DNA from: Alphaproteobacteria bacterium
GTDB lineage: Bacteria; Pseudomonadota; Alphaproteobacteria; CAAGCB01; CAG-977
Direction: 5' to 3'
Assembly: GCA_900768185.1 (NCBI GenBank)
Contig: CAAGCB010000044.1
Location: 136,642 to 200,641, forward strand
Length of the DNA: 64,000 nucleotides
Below the pieces are notes generated by a model. That model did not search any database, was not told the origin of the DNA, and worked only from the letters and a program-made list of their open reading frames with translations. The translations under genes and the position numbers were made by a program. Shown here one piece after another: positions 46,606 through 55,312 of the stretch; within the stretch, counting starts at the first letter, position 1, and each line of letters opens with the position of its first letter.

Positions 46606-48492
46606 TTAGCGCAATCGGTTGCGTCCGGCGCGTCTGCGTTTTGCGACGAATAGGGCGACGATAATCAGCAGAGCCGGAACGGACAGCACGTTGATCAAGA
46701 TGATGTCGGTTTGCAAATCGGCAACGTCCTTGACCAAAACGGTTTGAACGTTGCGCAGGGCGGAACGCAGTTCCAACTGGCGTTTTTGCAGGGATTTCAA
46801 TTCCTCTTTATCCTCGCGGGACAGCAAATCCCTGCCGTCGCTTGACGCGCGTTTCGTCAATTCGCGCAGTCTTTCCCGCGTCGCCTGTAATTCGTAATAC
46901 AGCCGCGTTTCCTGTTCGCGGTACTGTTTTTCTGCTTTCAACGCCAAGTTTTCGATGACGGTGAAAGGGCGTCGCCATTCGGCTTTCGACCTCAAATCGA
47001 TCAGGGACGCCGCGCCGCTGAGGTTGTCCAGCGCGTTCACGATCAAATCCGCGTTTCCGGCGAACGGGTAAAGCTGGCGCACGCCCAGCGCGCCCGATTT
47101 TTCGACCCACATTCTGTCCGCCAGCAGATCGCTGTCGGCGATCAGAATAATGTTCACGGGGTGGACGGCTTTGGACAAGTGGGCTTCGGGACGCTGTTTC
47201 AGGAAATTGCGTTCGGGCGCTTTGTCGAACGACGACGCGGGCGTTCCTTTGATACGCAGCCCCAAAATCAGGTTTTTCCCGCCGGCTTTGAAATCGCGCA
47301 GCATGGCGGCGGGATCGGGATCCAAGCCGTTGATGTTTCCCATCAGTTCGGAATCTTTGGACGAATACATCAGCGGCGTGACGGTCAGACCGTCGACCTT
47401 TTTAAAGATGTCGAACGATCCCGCATAAGCCAGATTGACCGAACTGATCGCCCCCGTGACGGGATCTTCGGGGCTGAGGTAGTTCGCGTTCAAAGACAGC
47501 CACGGCGGGTATTTCGTCTGAATGTTTTTGCCGTTCTGCGCGTGCCCGATGACGCGCGCCAACGTGGTGTCGGCGACAAAGCGCGACGGATCGAACGATA
47601 TTCCCCAAGCGCCGAACAGCCTGTCCAGATCGGGGCGGACGGTATAGGGCGTGTCGCCCAGATCCGCTTCGATTTGCGAAAACGGATCAATCAAAAGAAT
47701 CATGTTCCCGCCGCGCATGACGTGCTGATCGATGGCGTACAGGGTTTCGTCGCTGAAATGTTTGGGGTTCACGATCAGCAAAACATCAATGTCGGGCGGA
47801 ATGTCCAGCGTTTGGCGTGAAATGAACCGCACGTCGAAAATATCGCGCACGACGTCCATGACCGCCCAGCGGGGGTAGTATTTCGGATAAATCAGCTGCG
47901 GTTCGCCTTGCCCGTCGATGGGCAGGGTGCTGATAATGCCGACGGTCGGGCGTTTGGAACGTGTCAAATCGGTCAGGTATTTCGTGATGTCGTATTCCAA
48001 AAAACGTTCGCGGGACGGATCCAGCATCGCAATCGTGCGGCGTCTGTCGGACGAATTGGAAATCGTCAGCCCGATATAGACGTATTCCTGCGAATCGCCG
48101 ACGGGAATGCCTTTCAGTCCGTAGCTGAGGGCTTCGTCCTCTTTTTTTGAAAACGGTTCCGGATCGATGACTTCCAGTCTGATTTTTCCGTTTGAGGCGG
48201 AAACGTATTGTTCCAGCAGTTCGATCACGCGCACGGCATAGGTCGCGTGCAGCTGCGACGCTTTCGCCAGTTTCCCCGACAGGTAAAATCGGATCGTGAC
48301 GGGTTCCCTGATGTCTGAAACGGCGCGGACGGATCCTTCGGACAGGGAATAGAGGTGCGACTGCGTCAGATCCAGTCTGTAGTCTTTCATCAAAAACGCC
48401 GCGACGATATTGACGCTGAAAAACAGGACGACGGCGCAAAACAGCCCCGCGACGCCCAAAGTGTTTCTGTCGAAATCGGTCAGTTTTTTCAT
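46606..48492 (-). CDS. GldG-family ABC transporter auxiliary protein
   Basis: A 628-residue membrane protein of the GldG/COG3225 family. It has a membrane segment at the N-terminus (LFCAVVLFFSVNIVAAFLM), then DYRLDLTQSHLYSLSEGS, a large periplasmic domain, and a coiled coil followed by a C-terminal membrane segment (INVLSVPALLIIVALFVAKRRR). In Bacteroidetes GldG works with GldA/GldF; in proteobacteria the cargo is unknown. It overlaps none of its neighbours but is spaced by two bases from the permease gene. Confidence 0.9.
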   Translation of the reverse strand: MKKLTDFDRNTLGVAGLFCAVVLFFSVNIVAAFLMKDYRLDLTQSHLYSLSEGSVRAVSDIREPVTIRFYLSGKLAKASQLHATYAVRVIELLEQYVSASNGKIRLEVIDPEPFSKKEDEALSYGLKGIPVGDSQEYVYIGLTISNSSDRRRTIAMLDPSRERFLEYDITKYLTDLTRSKRPTVGIISTLPIDGQGEPQLIYPKYYPRWAVMDVVRDIFDVRFISRQTLDIPPDIDVLLIVNPKHFSDETLYAIDQHVMRGGNMILLIDPFSQIEADLGDTPYTVRPDLDRLFGAWGISFDPSRFVADTTLARVIGHAQNGKNIQTKYPPWLSLNANYLSPEDPVTGAISSVNLAYAGSFDIFKKVDGLTVTPLMYSSKDSELMGNINGLDPDPAAMLRDFKAGGKNLILGLRIKGTPASSFDKAPERNFLKQRPEAHLSKAVHPVNIILIADSDLLADRMWVEKSGALGVRQLYPFAGNADLIVNALDNLSGAASLIDLRSKAEWRRPFTVIENLALKAEKQYREQETRLYYELQATRERLRELTKRASSDGRDLLSREDKEELKSLQKRQLELRSALRNVQTVLVKDVADLQTDIILINVLSVPALLIIVALFVAKRRRAGRNRLR

Positions 48493-48494
48493 GG

Positions 48495-49229
48495 CTACAC
48501 CGCCTTTTTGCGATCAAGCACGATTACCGTGGCGAACAGGAACACGCTTGAAAACGAAGCGAAAAACAACAGATCGCGCATGTCGAAAACGCCGCGCGTC
48601 AGGGAAATGTAATGGATCAGAAAGCCCAGCGACTGAAACAGTTTCATCACTTTTTCGGTCGCGACGCCCGCAAACGAATCGATCAGCGCGTCCGATCCGA
48701 CGAACGTCAGCAAAACGCACGCCATCATGGTTGAAACAAACGCGACGATCTGGCTTTTCGTGCAGGCGGACAGGCAGGATCCGACCGACAGGAAAGTTCC
48801 CGCGATAAGAAAACTGGCGAGATAACTCATGAAAATGACGCCATTGTCGGGATTGCCCAGATAATTGACGGTCAGCCACATCGGCACGGTCAGAACCAGC
48901 GCGACGCCGACGAACGCCCACGCCGCCAGAAATTTGCCCAGCACCAAATCCGCCGTTGAAACGGGCAGCGTCATTAAAAGCTCGATCGTGCCGCTGCGGC
49001 GTTCTTCCGCCCACATGCGCATGGAAACGGCGGGAATCAAGAAAACGTACAGCCACGGGTGGAACACGAAAAACGATTGCAGGTCGGCTTGTCCGCGAAT
49101 GAAAAAATCGCCGGCGTAAAATGTCAGCATTCCCGCCAGCGCGACGAAAATCATCAAAAAAATCCACGCGACGGGCGTCGTGAAATAACCTGTAAATTCG
49201 CGCTTTGCCAAAACAAATACGGGTTTCAT
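48495..49229 (-). CDS. ABC-2 type permease (GldF-like)
   Basis: A 244-residue integral membrane protein with about six segments of the ABC-2 type. Typical marks are LAKREFTGYFTTPVAWIF, RMWAEERRSGTIELLMTLPVS and a run of hydrophobic segments. It is coupled to the ATPase gene by an overlap of four bases and precedes the GldG-like gene. Confidence 0.92.
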   Translation of the reverse strand: MKPVFVLAKREFTGYFTTPVAWIFLMIFVALAGMLTFYAGDFFIRGQADLQSFFVFHPWLYVFLIPAVSMRMWAEERRSGTIELLMTLPVSTADLVLGKFLAAWAFVGVALVLTVPMWLTVNYLGNPDNGVIFMSYLASFLIAGTFLSVGSCLSACTKSQIVAFVSTMMACVLLTFVGSDALIDSFAGVATEKVMKLFQSLGFLIHYISLTRGVFDMRDLLFFASFSSVFLFATVIVLDRKKAV

Positions 49230-50182
49230 GGCGTTTCTTTCAGTTCGCGGTCGGGTGACGTAAAAGCGTAAAACACTTCTTCCAGCCGACCTTTGTCAAT
49301 ATACATGTCCAGAATTTGAATGTCCTGACGGCGCAAAGCCTCAATCACGTCGGCGGTGACGGATTTCTTTTCCCGCGGGTGCATGGTGAACCAGAAAGCT
49401 TCGTCGTTTTCGGGCGCGACGTCGGTCACGACAACGGGGTCGATTTGCGCCAGCACCGTCTCCGTGCGTTCGCGTTGATAGGACGGGATCAAAATGCGCA
49501 GCGTCTGGTGCGTTTCCGACAGGCTGATCAAAGCCTGCGGCGTTCCGTCCAGAACGATTTTGCCTTTGTCGATGATGACGGCGCGCGAACAGATGGCTTC
49601 GACTTCTTCCAGAACATGGGTGGAAACGATGATGGCTTTGTCCCGACGCAGACGGCGGATCAGCGTGCGGATTTCGCGTTTTTGGTTGGGATCAAGCCCT
49701 TCCGTCGGTTCGTCCAAAATCAGAACGGCGGGATCGTGAATCAGCGCCTGCGCCAATCCGACGCGGCGTTTGTATCCTTTTGACAGCGTGTCGATCGGCT
49801 GATACAGCACGTTGGTCAGCGCAATGTCCGAAACGACTTTTTCAACGGCTTTTTCTTTGGCGGATTCGAACAGACCGCGCGCTTCGGCGATAAAATTCAA
49901 AAAGGACAGGACGGTCATGTCGTTGTAGGACGACGCGACTTCGGGCATATAGCCGATATGCCGTTTGACATCGACGGGATTTTCGACGACATCGAAACCG
50001 CAGACGGCGATTTTTCCCGCGCTGGGCGACAAAAATCCGGAAATCATGCGCATGGTGGTGGTTTTACCCGCGCCGTTCGGTCCCAAAAATCCCAGAACCT
50101 GCCCTTTCGGCACATTCAGGGACAAATTGTCGACGGCGGTGAAAGAGCCGAATTTTCGCGTGACGTTTTCCAGTGTGATCAT
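49226..50182 (-). CDS. ABC transporter ATP-binding protein (GldA-like)
   Basis: A 318-residue ABC ATPase. Walker A is FLGPNGAGKTTTMRM, the signature LSKGYKRRVGLAQAL and Walker B AVLILDEPTEGLD, followed by VSTHVLEE. The C-terminal extension is typical of ABC-2 exporters. It is the first gene of the operon ATPase, permease, GldG-like, DUF4340. Confidence 0.94.
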   Translation of the reverse strand: MITLENVTRKFGSFTAVDNLSLNVPKGQVLGFLGPNGAGKTTTMRMISGFLSPSAGKIAVCGFDVVENPVDVKRHIGYMPEVASSYNDMTVLSFLNFIAEARGLFESAKEKAVEKVVSDIALTNVLYQPIDTLSKGYKRRVGLAQALIHDPAVLILDEPTEGLDPNQKREIRTLIRRLRRDKAIIVSTHVLEEVEAICSRAVIIDKGKIVLDGTPQALISLSETHQTLRILIPSYQRERTETVLAQIDPVVVTDVAPENDEAFWFTMHPREKKSVTADVIEALRRQDIQILDMYIDKGRLEEVFYAFTSPDRELKETP

Positions 50183-50221
50183 GGTGTCTTCAAATCAACA
50201 GTTTCTTTGCTTCAAGAATAT

Positions 50222-50255
50222 AACCGCTTTGTCCGAAAGACAAGAAAAAGCGGTT
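50222..50255. other. Structured hairpin in the spacer upstream of the ABC operon
   Basis: AACCGCTTT (50222-50230) pairs with AAAGCGGTT (50247-50255), and GTC CGAAA GAC inside (50231-50241) extends the stem over a bulge. It lies 40-73 bases upstream of the ATPase start and has no T-run next to it on either strand, so it is more likely an RNA leader structure or operator than a terminator. Confidence 0.35.
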
Positions 50256-50317
50256 TAATGCGCTGGCGTCACGCGAATTTTTCGGCTATGATGCCCCGTG
50301 ACGAAAGGATTTTTCCC

Positions 50318-51151
50318 GTGATCAGGACGTTTTTTTTGACAGGCTTGCTCGTTTTTTCCGTTTTCCCCCTGCGGGCGGAGGAAAATCCGCAATCCCATCG
50401 CGCGATTTACGACATATCGCTGCATTCGACGGCGGGCGGGGCGGCGGGCGTCGTCAACGCCAAAGGAAAAATGTCCTACCGTATTCAAAAGGTTTGCGGC
50501 GTTTGGGAAACGGAATCCGTATTTTCGCTGAACGTCGGCTATGAATCGACGGGGGCGGACACGACGAACTGGCGGCAGGTCACGCGGGAAAGCATGGACG
50601 GCTGTTTGTTCGATTTCGCCGTCCATGTGCGGGAAAAAGGCGTCGACCGCAAGGATTTGCAGGGCGGGGCGGTCTGTCGCGGCGGCAAAAAAAGTTTGCG
50701 GCTGGATTTTCCGGTCAAATCCGTCGCCGTTCTGCCCAAAAGCGTCGTCTTTCCTGTTCAGCAGACGATGCGTCTGCTGTCGGCGGCGAAATCGGGGAAA
50801 AAAAGCGTTTCGTCCTATGTGTACGACGGCACTCGCCCCGAATCGCTTTATTCCGTGCATGCCGCCGTTTCCCCCGCGACCGGCTTTCGTTCGGCAAAAG
50901 TTGAAGGGGACGCGGAGCTGTTGAAAAACGTGCGCGTCTGGCGGTTCGACACCGCTTTTTTCGACGCGTTCGCCCTGAAATCCCCGTCCGACGGCTCTCC
51001 GCGCTACGAAGTGTCCATGTATGTTTATGAAAACGGCGTCGGCGACCGTATCGTTCAGGATTTCGGAACGCATCGCCTGCTGTCCGAAATGACGCGGCTG
51101 GAACGGCTGCCCGATTTGCCCTGTCCCCCGAAAGCCGAAGGCAACCTTTGA
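50318..51151 (+). CDS. eipB: EipB (DUF1849) family cell envelope integrity protein
   Basis: A 277-residue periplasmic protein with a signal peptide (cleavage after LRAEE). It matches the EipB/DUF1849 family of alphaproteobacteria, needed for envelope integrity in Brucella: SHRAIYDISLHSTAGGAAGV, then AKGKMSYRIQKVCGVWETES, and FPVQQTMRLLSAAKSGKKSVSS and ending LPCPPKA, with conserved cysteines that form a disulfide in EipB. I chose the GTG at 50318 with AAAGGA upstream and a proper signal sequence; in-frame ATGs at 50288 and 50291 would add about ten polar residues. Confidence 0.88.
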   Translation: MIRTFFLTGLLVFSVFPLRAEENPQSHRAIYDISLHSTAGGAAGVVNAKGKMSYRIQKVCGVWETESVFSLNVGYESTGADTTNWRQVTRESMDGCLFDFAVHVREKGVDRKDLQGGAVCRGGKKSLRLDFPVKSVAVLPKSVVFPVQQTMRLLSAAKSGKKSVSSYVYDGTRPESLYSVHAAVSPATGFRSAKVEGDAELLKNVRVWRFDTAFFDAFALKSPSDGSPRYEVSMYVYENGVGDRIVQDFGTHRLLSEMTRLERLPDLPCPPKAEGNL

Positions 51152-51177
51152 CAAAACGGAACGCCGTGGTGTATTCT
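51148..51177 (+). promoter_or_regulatory. Predicted promoter for the TIGR01459-type HAD gene
   Basis: A perfect TTGACA (51148-51153) and TATTCT (51172-51177) with an 18-base spacer. The -35 box covers the eipB stop codon and the site is about 33 bases upstream of the HAD gene. Confidence 0.62.
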
Positions 51178-51209
51178 GACCCCGTCGCTGTTTAACGGAG
51201 TGTCCCCTT

Positions 51210-52085
51210 TTGACCGAAGAAATTCCCTATATCGCAGGTTTGCGCGCCGTTGCGTCGTCATACGACGCCTTTATCGTCGATTTGTGGGGCGTCGTGTATG
51301 AAGAACAGAGGCTTTGCTTCGGCGTGTTCAACGCGCTCAGCCAGCTGAACGACGCGGGGAAGAAAATCGTTTTTCTGTCCAACGCTCCCGTTCGCAGCGC
51401 GAATATGGTCAAAACGCTGGAACGAATGGGGGTCAAACGCTATCTTTACCGCGGCGTTCTGACGGCGGGCGAATTGATTTGGCATGAAATGAACCGTCGG
51501 GTCGATCCTTTTTTCGCGAATCTGGGCGATCGCTGTTTCCATTTGGGACCCGAGAGTCTTTGGACGCCGTTTTCCGATTTGGGGTATGTTCCCGTTCCCG
51601 ATATTGACGAAGCCGACTTTGTTTTGCTGACGGGCACGATGGGGGCGCAGGATACGCTGGGTAAATACGATCCGTTTTTCAAAGCCTGCCTGTCCCGCCG
51701 TCTGCCCATGGTTTGCGCCGATCCGGATTCGTTTGTTCTGAAAGACGGCGTTTTGCAAATGGCGGCGGGCGCGCTGGCGGCGCAATATCAAACAATGGGC
51801 GGATCCGTTTTCTGGCGCGGCAAACCCGATCCCGCCGTTTTCGATTACTGCGTCGAAGGATTGAACGCCGACCCGTCCCGCGTCGCCGTCATCGGCGATA
51901 CCGTCCAGACCGACATTTACGGCGCCAATTTGGCGCACATGGACGCTCTTTTCGTCGCCGGCGGCGTTCACGCCAAAGAACTGGGAATCGCTCGCGGACA
52001 GCAACCGAACTCCGATCGCGTCCGGTCGCTGATGAGACGGTACGGGTGTGATGTGGCGGCGGTTCTTCCCGCTTTCATCTGGTAA
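51210..52085 (+). CDS. TIGR01459-type HAD phosphatase (class IIA)
   Basis: A 291-residue HAD hydrolase of the NagD-like, class IIA type, in the alphaproteobacterial TIGR01459 group. The nucleophile motif is FIVDLWGVVYEEQ, motif II VFLSNAPVR, and the late part GKPDPAVFDYC with VAVIGDTVQTDIYGAN. Substrate unknown. The start is a TTG at 51210 with ACGGAG upstream; the conserved N-terminus begins there. Confidence 0.9.
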   Translation: MTEEIPYIAGLRAVASSYDAFIVDLWGVVYEEQRLCFGVFNALSQLNDAGKKIVFLSNAPVRSANMVKTLERMGVKRYLYRGVLTAGELIWHEMNRRVDPFFANLGDRCFHLGPESLWTPFSDLGYVPVPDIDEADFVLLTGTMGAQDTLGKYDPFFKACLSRRLPMVCADPDSFVLKDGVLQMAAGALAAQYQTMGGSVFWRGKPDPAVFDYCVEGLNADPSRVAVIGDTVQTDIYGANLAHMDALFVAGGVHAKELGIARGQQPNSDRVRSLMRRYGCDVAAVLPAFIW

Positions 52086-52117
52086 AAAATACGATTTTAC
52101 GGGGTGACGCCCGCTTT

Positions 52118-52879
52118 TTATTCCCAAAACTGTTCGTTTAAAACGCGGTCTTCCAAATTGTATTCGGGATCGAACAGCAAAGTCAGTCCCGTGTCGGCGT
52201 CTTCTTTCACGACGACTTTGGCGACGTTGCGCAATTCGGTGAAATCGGCGACCGCGCTGACGGGGCGTTTGTCGTTCTGCATGATGTCGAAAGTCACCGT
52301 CGCATGGCGGGGAATGACTGCGCCCTGCCATCTGCGGGGGCGGAACGGACTGATGGGCGTCAGCGCCAGCACGTTTGATGTCATCGGCAAAATGGGACCG
52401 TGAACGGAAAAGTTATATGCCGTACTGCCCGCGGGCGTCGCCACCAAAACGCCGTCGCAGATCAAATCGGGCAGTTTTTGAACGCCGTCGATGCAAATGG
52501 AAATGTCAGCCGCCTGCCGGCTTTGGCGCAGCAGCGACACTTCGTTGAACGCCAGAGCGCGTTTGTGCCGCCCTTTGAACGACCACGCGTTCATTACAAG
52601 CGGGTGCAGGGTCACGCTGTCGGCGTTTTCCAGTCGTTCAATCAGCATGTCTTCGCGATAGGTGTTCATCAAAAAACCGACGCTGCCGCGGTTCATTCCG
52701 TAAAAAGGAACGCCTTTGCCGATGTGTTTGTGCAAGGATTGCAACATGAATCCGTCGCCGCCCAAAACAACGAAAACGTCGGCTTTGGCGCACGGGACGT
52801 TGCCGAAAGCCTTTTGCAGGCGGGACAGCGACGCTTGCGCGATGTCGGTCGTGTCCGCCAAAAAACAAATCCGCCGCAT
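52118..52879 (-). CDS. nadK: NAD kinase
   Basis: NadK phosphorylates NAD to NADP. The 253 residues carry the GGDG motif (VVLGGDGFMLQSLH, about residue 40), NRGSVGFLMN, FNEVSLLR and the conserved DGVLVATPAGSTAYN. This is the alphaproteobacterial short form. It is divergent from the secreted protein gene at 52965. Confidence 0.95.
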   Translation of the reverse strand: MRRICFLADTTDIAQASLSRLQKAFGNVPCAKADVFVVLGGDGFMLQSLHKHIGKGVPFYGMNRGSVGFLMNTYREDMLIERLENADSVTLHPLVMNAWSFKGRHKRALAFNEVSLLRQSRQAADISICIDGVQKLPDLICDGVLVATPAGSTAYNFSVHGPILPMTSNVLALTPISPFRPRRWQGAVIPRHATVTFDIMQNDKRPVSAVADFTELRNVAKVVVKEDADTGLTLLFDPEYNLEDRVLNEQFWE

Positions 52880-52899
52880 TTTTCTTCGCTTGTTGACTG

Positions 52900-52927
52900 T
52901 GGACTTTTTGCGTTAATGGCATATAAT
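52900..52927 (+). promoter_or_regulatory. Predicted promoter for the secreted protein at 52965
   Basis: A perfect -10 TATAAT (52922-52927) is preceded by TGGACT (52900-52905) at 16 bases; a TTGACT at 52893-52898 would be too far. It lies 37 bases upstream of the ATG. Confidence 0.5.
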
Positions 52928-52964
52928 ATCGTAAATTTATGGAAATAAAAACAGGAAAAGACGA

Positions 52965-53612
52965 ATGACCGGTTTGTCGGAGCGTGTTTGGGTTTTGTGC
53001 TTGGCGGCGGCTTTGGCGCCGTCGATGGCCGATGCCGCTAAATATTCGGGGTCGGGGACGCCCAGTCTGCAGTTTTCCTCCGAACCCAACTACGCCGACC
53101 GCAAGGCGCCGCCGCCCGAGGCGTCGCAAATGCCGATGCGCGATTTGCGCGCCGCCGCGCCCGTCAGATTTCCGGAATTGCGGCGTTTCGTCGCCGATTG
53201 GCGCAAGTATTCGCGCTGGCTGAAAACGGACGGCAATCAATTCAAAGCCGTCGCCTATCTGGGCGTGTCGAAAAATGCGGATTATCCGATCGAAGTCGTT
53301 CGCTGGATGGACGAACACGGCTGGGCGGCGGACAGATTTTTTCTGCTGGAACGCAAATTCCGCATCACCTTGTCCGTTATGGCGCAGGAAAACAAACAGA
53401 CCAGCCTGCTGAATCATTTGGAATTGCAAATTCGCCAGCTGGATTCGAACAGCGCGCTCGGCAAAGAGGAAAAAGAACGCTTGCGCGAACAATATGTGGC
53501 GCAAACGCGTTCCGTGCGCGCGGCGACATCGACGACCGCCCCCGTTTCGCCCGAGGAATACGAGCTGATTAAAATGAATCGCGCGGCTTTGACAAAAATT
53601 CTGGCGGAATGA
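52965..53612 (+). CDS. Secreted helical protein of unknown function
   Basis: A 215-residue exported protein with a signal peptide ending near SMADAAKY. After a Pro-rich linker there are amphipathic helices (ELRRFVADWRKYSRWL; PIEVVRWMDEHGWAADRFFLLERKFRITL), then a predicted coiled stretch rich in Gln/Glu/Arg. No family is recognised. Its last base touches the end of the convergent PAP2-like gene. Confidence 0.72.
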   Translation: MTGLSERVWVLCLAAALAPSMADAAKYSGSGTPSLQFSSEPNYADRKAPPPEASQMPMRDLRAAAPVRFPELRRFVADWRKYSRWLKTDGNQFKAVAYLGVSKNADYPIEVVRWMDEHGWAADRFFLLERKFRITLSVMAQENKQTSLLNHLELQIRQLDSNSALGKEEKERLREQYVAQTRSVRAATSTTAPVSPEEYELIKMNRAALTKILAE

Positions 53613-54455
53613 TCACAGAGAAATCAACGGCGTGTTTTCACGATTTTCGGATTTGATCCAAACGGCGGCGTAATACGCGACGACGCCGATGTAAGCCCCC
53701 ATCGCGGCGTCGCTGATAAAGCATTTCGCGGCAAAAACGACGGCGACGGTCATGATGAACGCGGCGATGAAAAAGATTTTGGCTGTTTTCGGCATAAAGG
53801 ACGCCGCGGCGGCGGCTACCGCCCACAGACTTTGGACGCCGAACGCGGGAAAAGACGTTTCCGCGACGTTGAACCGCAGGGCGGAAAAGCCGTACAAATT
53901 CATCGTTTCCAGAAATTCGGGCGTGTAGCGTCCCGTCAGGATATTCGCGATCAGCGTAAAGACGGACGATAAACCCAATGTCATCGCGACGAACAAAACG
54001 CGGCGGGCTTTGACCAGATTGCGTTCAAAAACGTCCGTGGTCAGGGACAGTCCCGCCACCGCCATGTAAAACAGCCACAACGCCGCCAAAATCAAAAACC
54101 ACCAGCCCGACGGATTGAACGCCGCCAGCGTATGTGCAAAGCCGTCCTTTCCCAAGCGGGACAGCGCGAACGGTTCGTCCAAAAATCCGATGGAAAAAGC
54201 GCAAAACAGGCAAACGTACATGAACGCCGCCGTTTTGGGCTGTTCAAGGGTGAATCGGACGACAATGTCGCGCGCCGAAATCAGGCGGGGACGCAGATGA
54301 CGCCATTTCAGCGATTCGATCAGGCGTTCTATCCTTTCGCTTTTTTTCACGCCGTCAAGCAGGACGCGGGTTTTTTGCAGGACGAACGGGGCGGTTTCTT
54401 TCACCCGCCGTGAAATTTTCTTGAAAAAGCGCGAAATAGCAGTCTTGTCAGTCAT
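53613..54455 (-). CDS. PAP2-like membrane protein with degenerate catalytic motifs
   Basis: A 280-residue membrane protein with a basic N-terminal tail (about 90 residues) and six hydrophobic segments. The order of motifs matches PAP2 phosphatases: NILTGRYTPEF in place of K-x6-RP (about 168-177), TSFPAFGVQSLWAV in place of FPSGHxQSxWA (about 199-212), and KCFISDAAMGAYIG in place of SR-x5-H-x3-D (about 245-258). The nucleophile His of motif 3, the His of PSGH and the Arg of motif 1 appear missing, so the enzyme function is probably lost. The fold assignment is by pattern only. Confidence 0.68.
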   Translation of the reverse strand: MTDKTAISRFFKKISRRVKETAPFVLQKTRVLLDGVKKSERIERLIESLKWRHLRPRLISARDIVVRFTLEQPKTAAFMYVCLFCAFSIGFLDEPFALSRLGKDGFAHTLAAFNPSGWWFLILAALWLFYMAVAGLSLTTDVFERNLVKARRVLFVAMTLGLSSVFTLIANILTGRYTPEFLETMNLYGFSALRFNVAETSFPAFGVQSLWAVAAAAASFMPKTAKIFFIAAFIMTVAVVFAAKCFISDAAMGAYIGVVAYYAAVWIKSENRENTPLISL

Positions 54456-54547
54456 GGCTCAATCCGATGTTTTAAAATCCGCGAGTATTTTAGCATAACA
54501 AAAACGCAAGGTTAAGAACTCTTTACGCCGTTTTTTAAAAAAGGGTT

Positions 54548-54575
54548 TTGCGGCGGTTCGTTTCAATGCTAGACT
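54548..54575 (+). promoter_or_regulatory. Predicted promoter for the small secreted-protein operon
   Basis: TTGCGG (54548-54553) and TAGACT (54570-54575) with a 16-base spacer, about 22 bases upstream of the first ATG of the operon. Confidence 0.5.
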
Positions 54576-54596
54576 TTTAAACGAAAGGATACGCCG

Positions 54597-54908
54597 ATGA
54601 AAGCGTTGTGCGTTATTGTGGTTTTGCTGGGATTGACCTTGCCGGTCGCCGCGCAGGTGGTGGACATGCGCGCGCTCAGCCGTCGGCGGGGGTATGTCGC
54701 GTATCAGCCGAAACGGCAGGCGCGGTCGCCGCAGTCGGAACGGACGGCTGAAAAAAAAGCCGCCCCCGAAGAAGGGAACGCCCCCGAAAACGCCGGAAAC
54801 GGCGCGGAGGAAACGGGGGCGGAAAACGCGGACGTGTCGGAGGATCGGCAAACGCGGGAAATGATGGAATACATTCGAAACAATCCGCAAGTGCAGCCGG
54901 ATATCTGA
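54597..54908 (+). CDS. Small secreted protein with RALSRRRGY motif, copy 1
   Basis: A 103-residue protein with a signal peptide (cleavage after PVAAQ) immediately followed by VVDMRALSRRRGYVAYQPKR. The rest is a charged, low-complexity, Glu/Ala-rich tail. The motif recurs almost unchanged in the next gene, with matching DNA over about 35 bases, so the front halves come from a duplication. First gene of a four-gene operon. Function unknown. Confidence 0.72.
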   Translation: MKALCVIVVLLGLTLPVAAQVVDMRALSRRRGYVAYQPKRQARSPQSERTAEKKAAPEEGNAPENAGNGAEETGAENADVSEDRQTREMMEYIRNNPQVQPDI

Positions 54909-54919
54909 GGAGGACGCGC

Positions 54920-55312
54920 ATGCGAATCGCGCTTTTGTTTTTAATCGCGGTGCTGGTCTGGACGGACGCGTCGGCGCAGACGGCGGACATGCGCGCGCTC
55001 AGCCGTCGGCGGGGGTATGCGGCGTATCAGCCGAAACAACCCGCCGCGCGCCGCCGGATCACGGTTGAACGACAGGCGTTTGCTCCGTCCGAAAGCAACG
55101 GGAAGGCGGAGGAATACGAACGGGCTGATTTGAAAAAAGACGACGCGCCTAAACAAAAAATTCACCAAACGGGGATAAAAATCTTTCAGGAGAAGGACGA
55201 GGATAAAGTGTTGAATTTTACGGTCGACAATCCGGAATTCGACAAATTGAGTCAAACGCGGCAGCAGGACGTGCTGAAACGCATCACAATCAAACGACAG
55301 GGGGCGGAATGA
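54920..55312 (+). CDS. Small secreted protein with RALSRRRGY motif, copy 2
   Basis: A 130-residue protein with a signal peptide (cleavage after DASAQ) followed by TADMRALSRRRGYAAYQPKQ, as in the upstream gene. Unlike copy 1 it has a folded-looking C-terminal part (KIFQEKDEDKVLNFTVDNPE; LSQTRQQDVLKRITIKRQ). It overlaps the next gene by an ATGA. Function unknown. Confidence 0.72.
   Translation: MRIALLFLIAVLVWTDASAQTADMRALSRRRGYAAYQPKQPAARRRITVERQAFAPSESNGKAEEYERADLKKDDAPKQKIHQTGIKIFQEKDEDKVLNFTVDNPEFDKLSQTRQQDVLKRITIKRQGAE

Noticed and set aside
49958..50317. A longer N-terminus for the EipB protein, reading through the ABC ATPase promoter region
   Set aside because: The GTG at 50318 has a ribosome site and begins a proper signal peptide; the upstream part overlaps the divergent ATPase gene.
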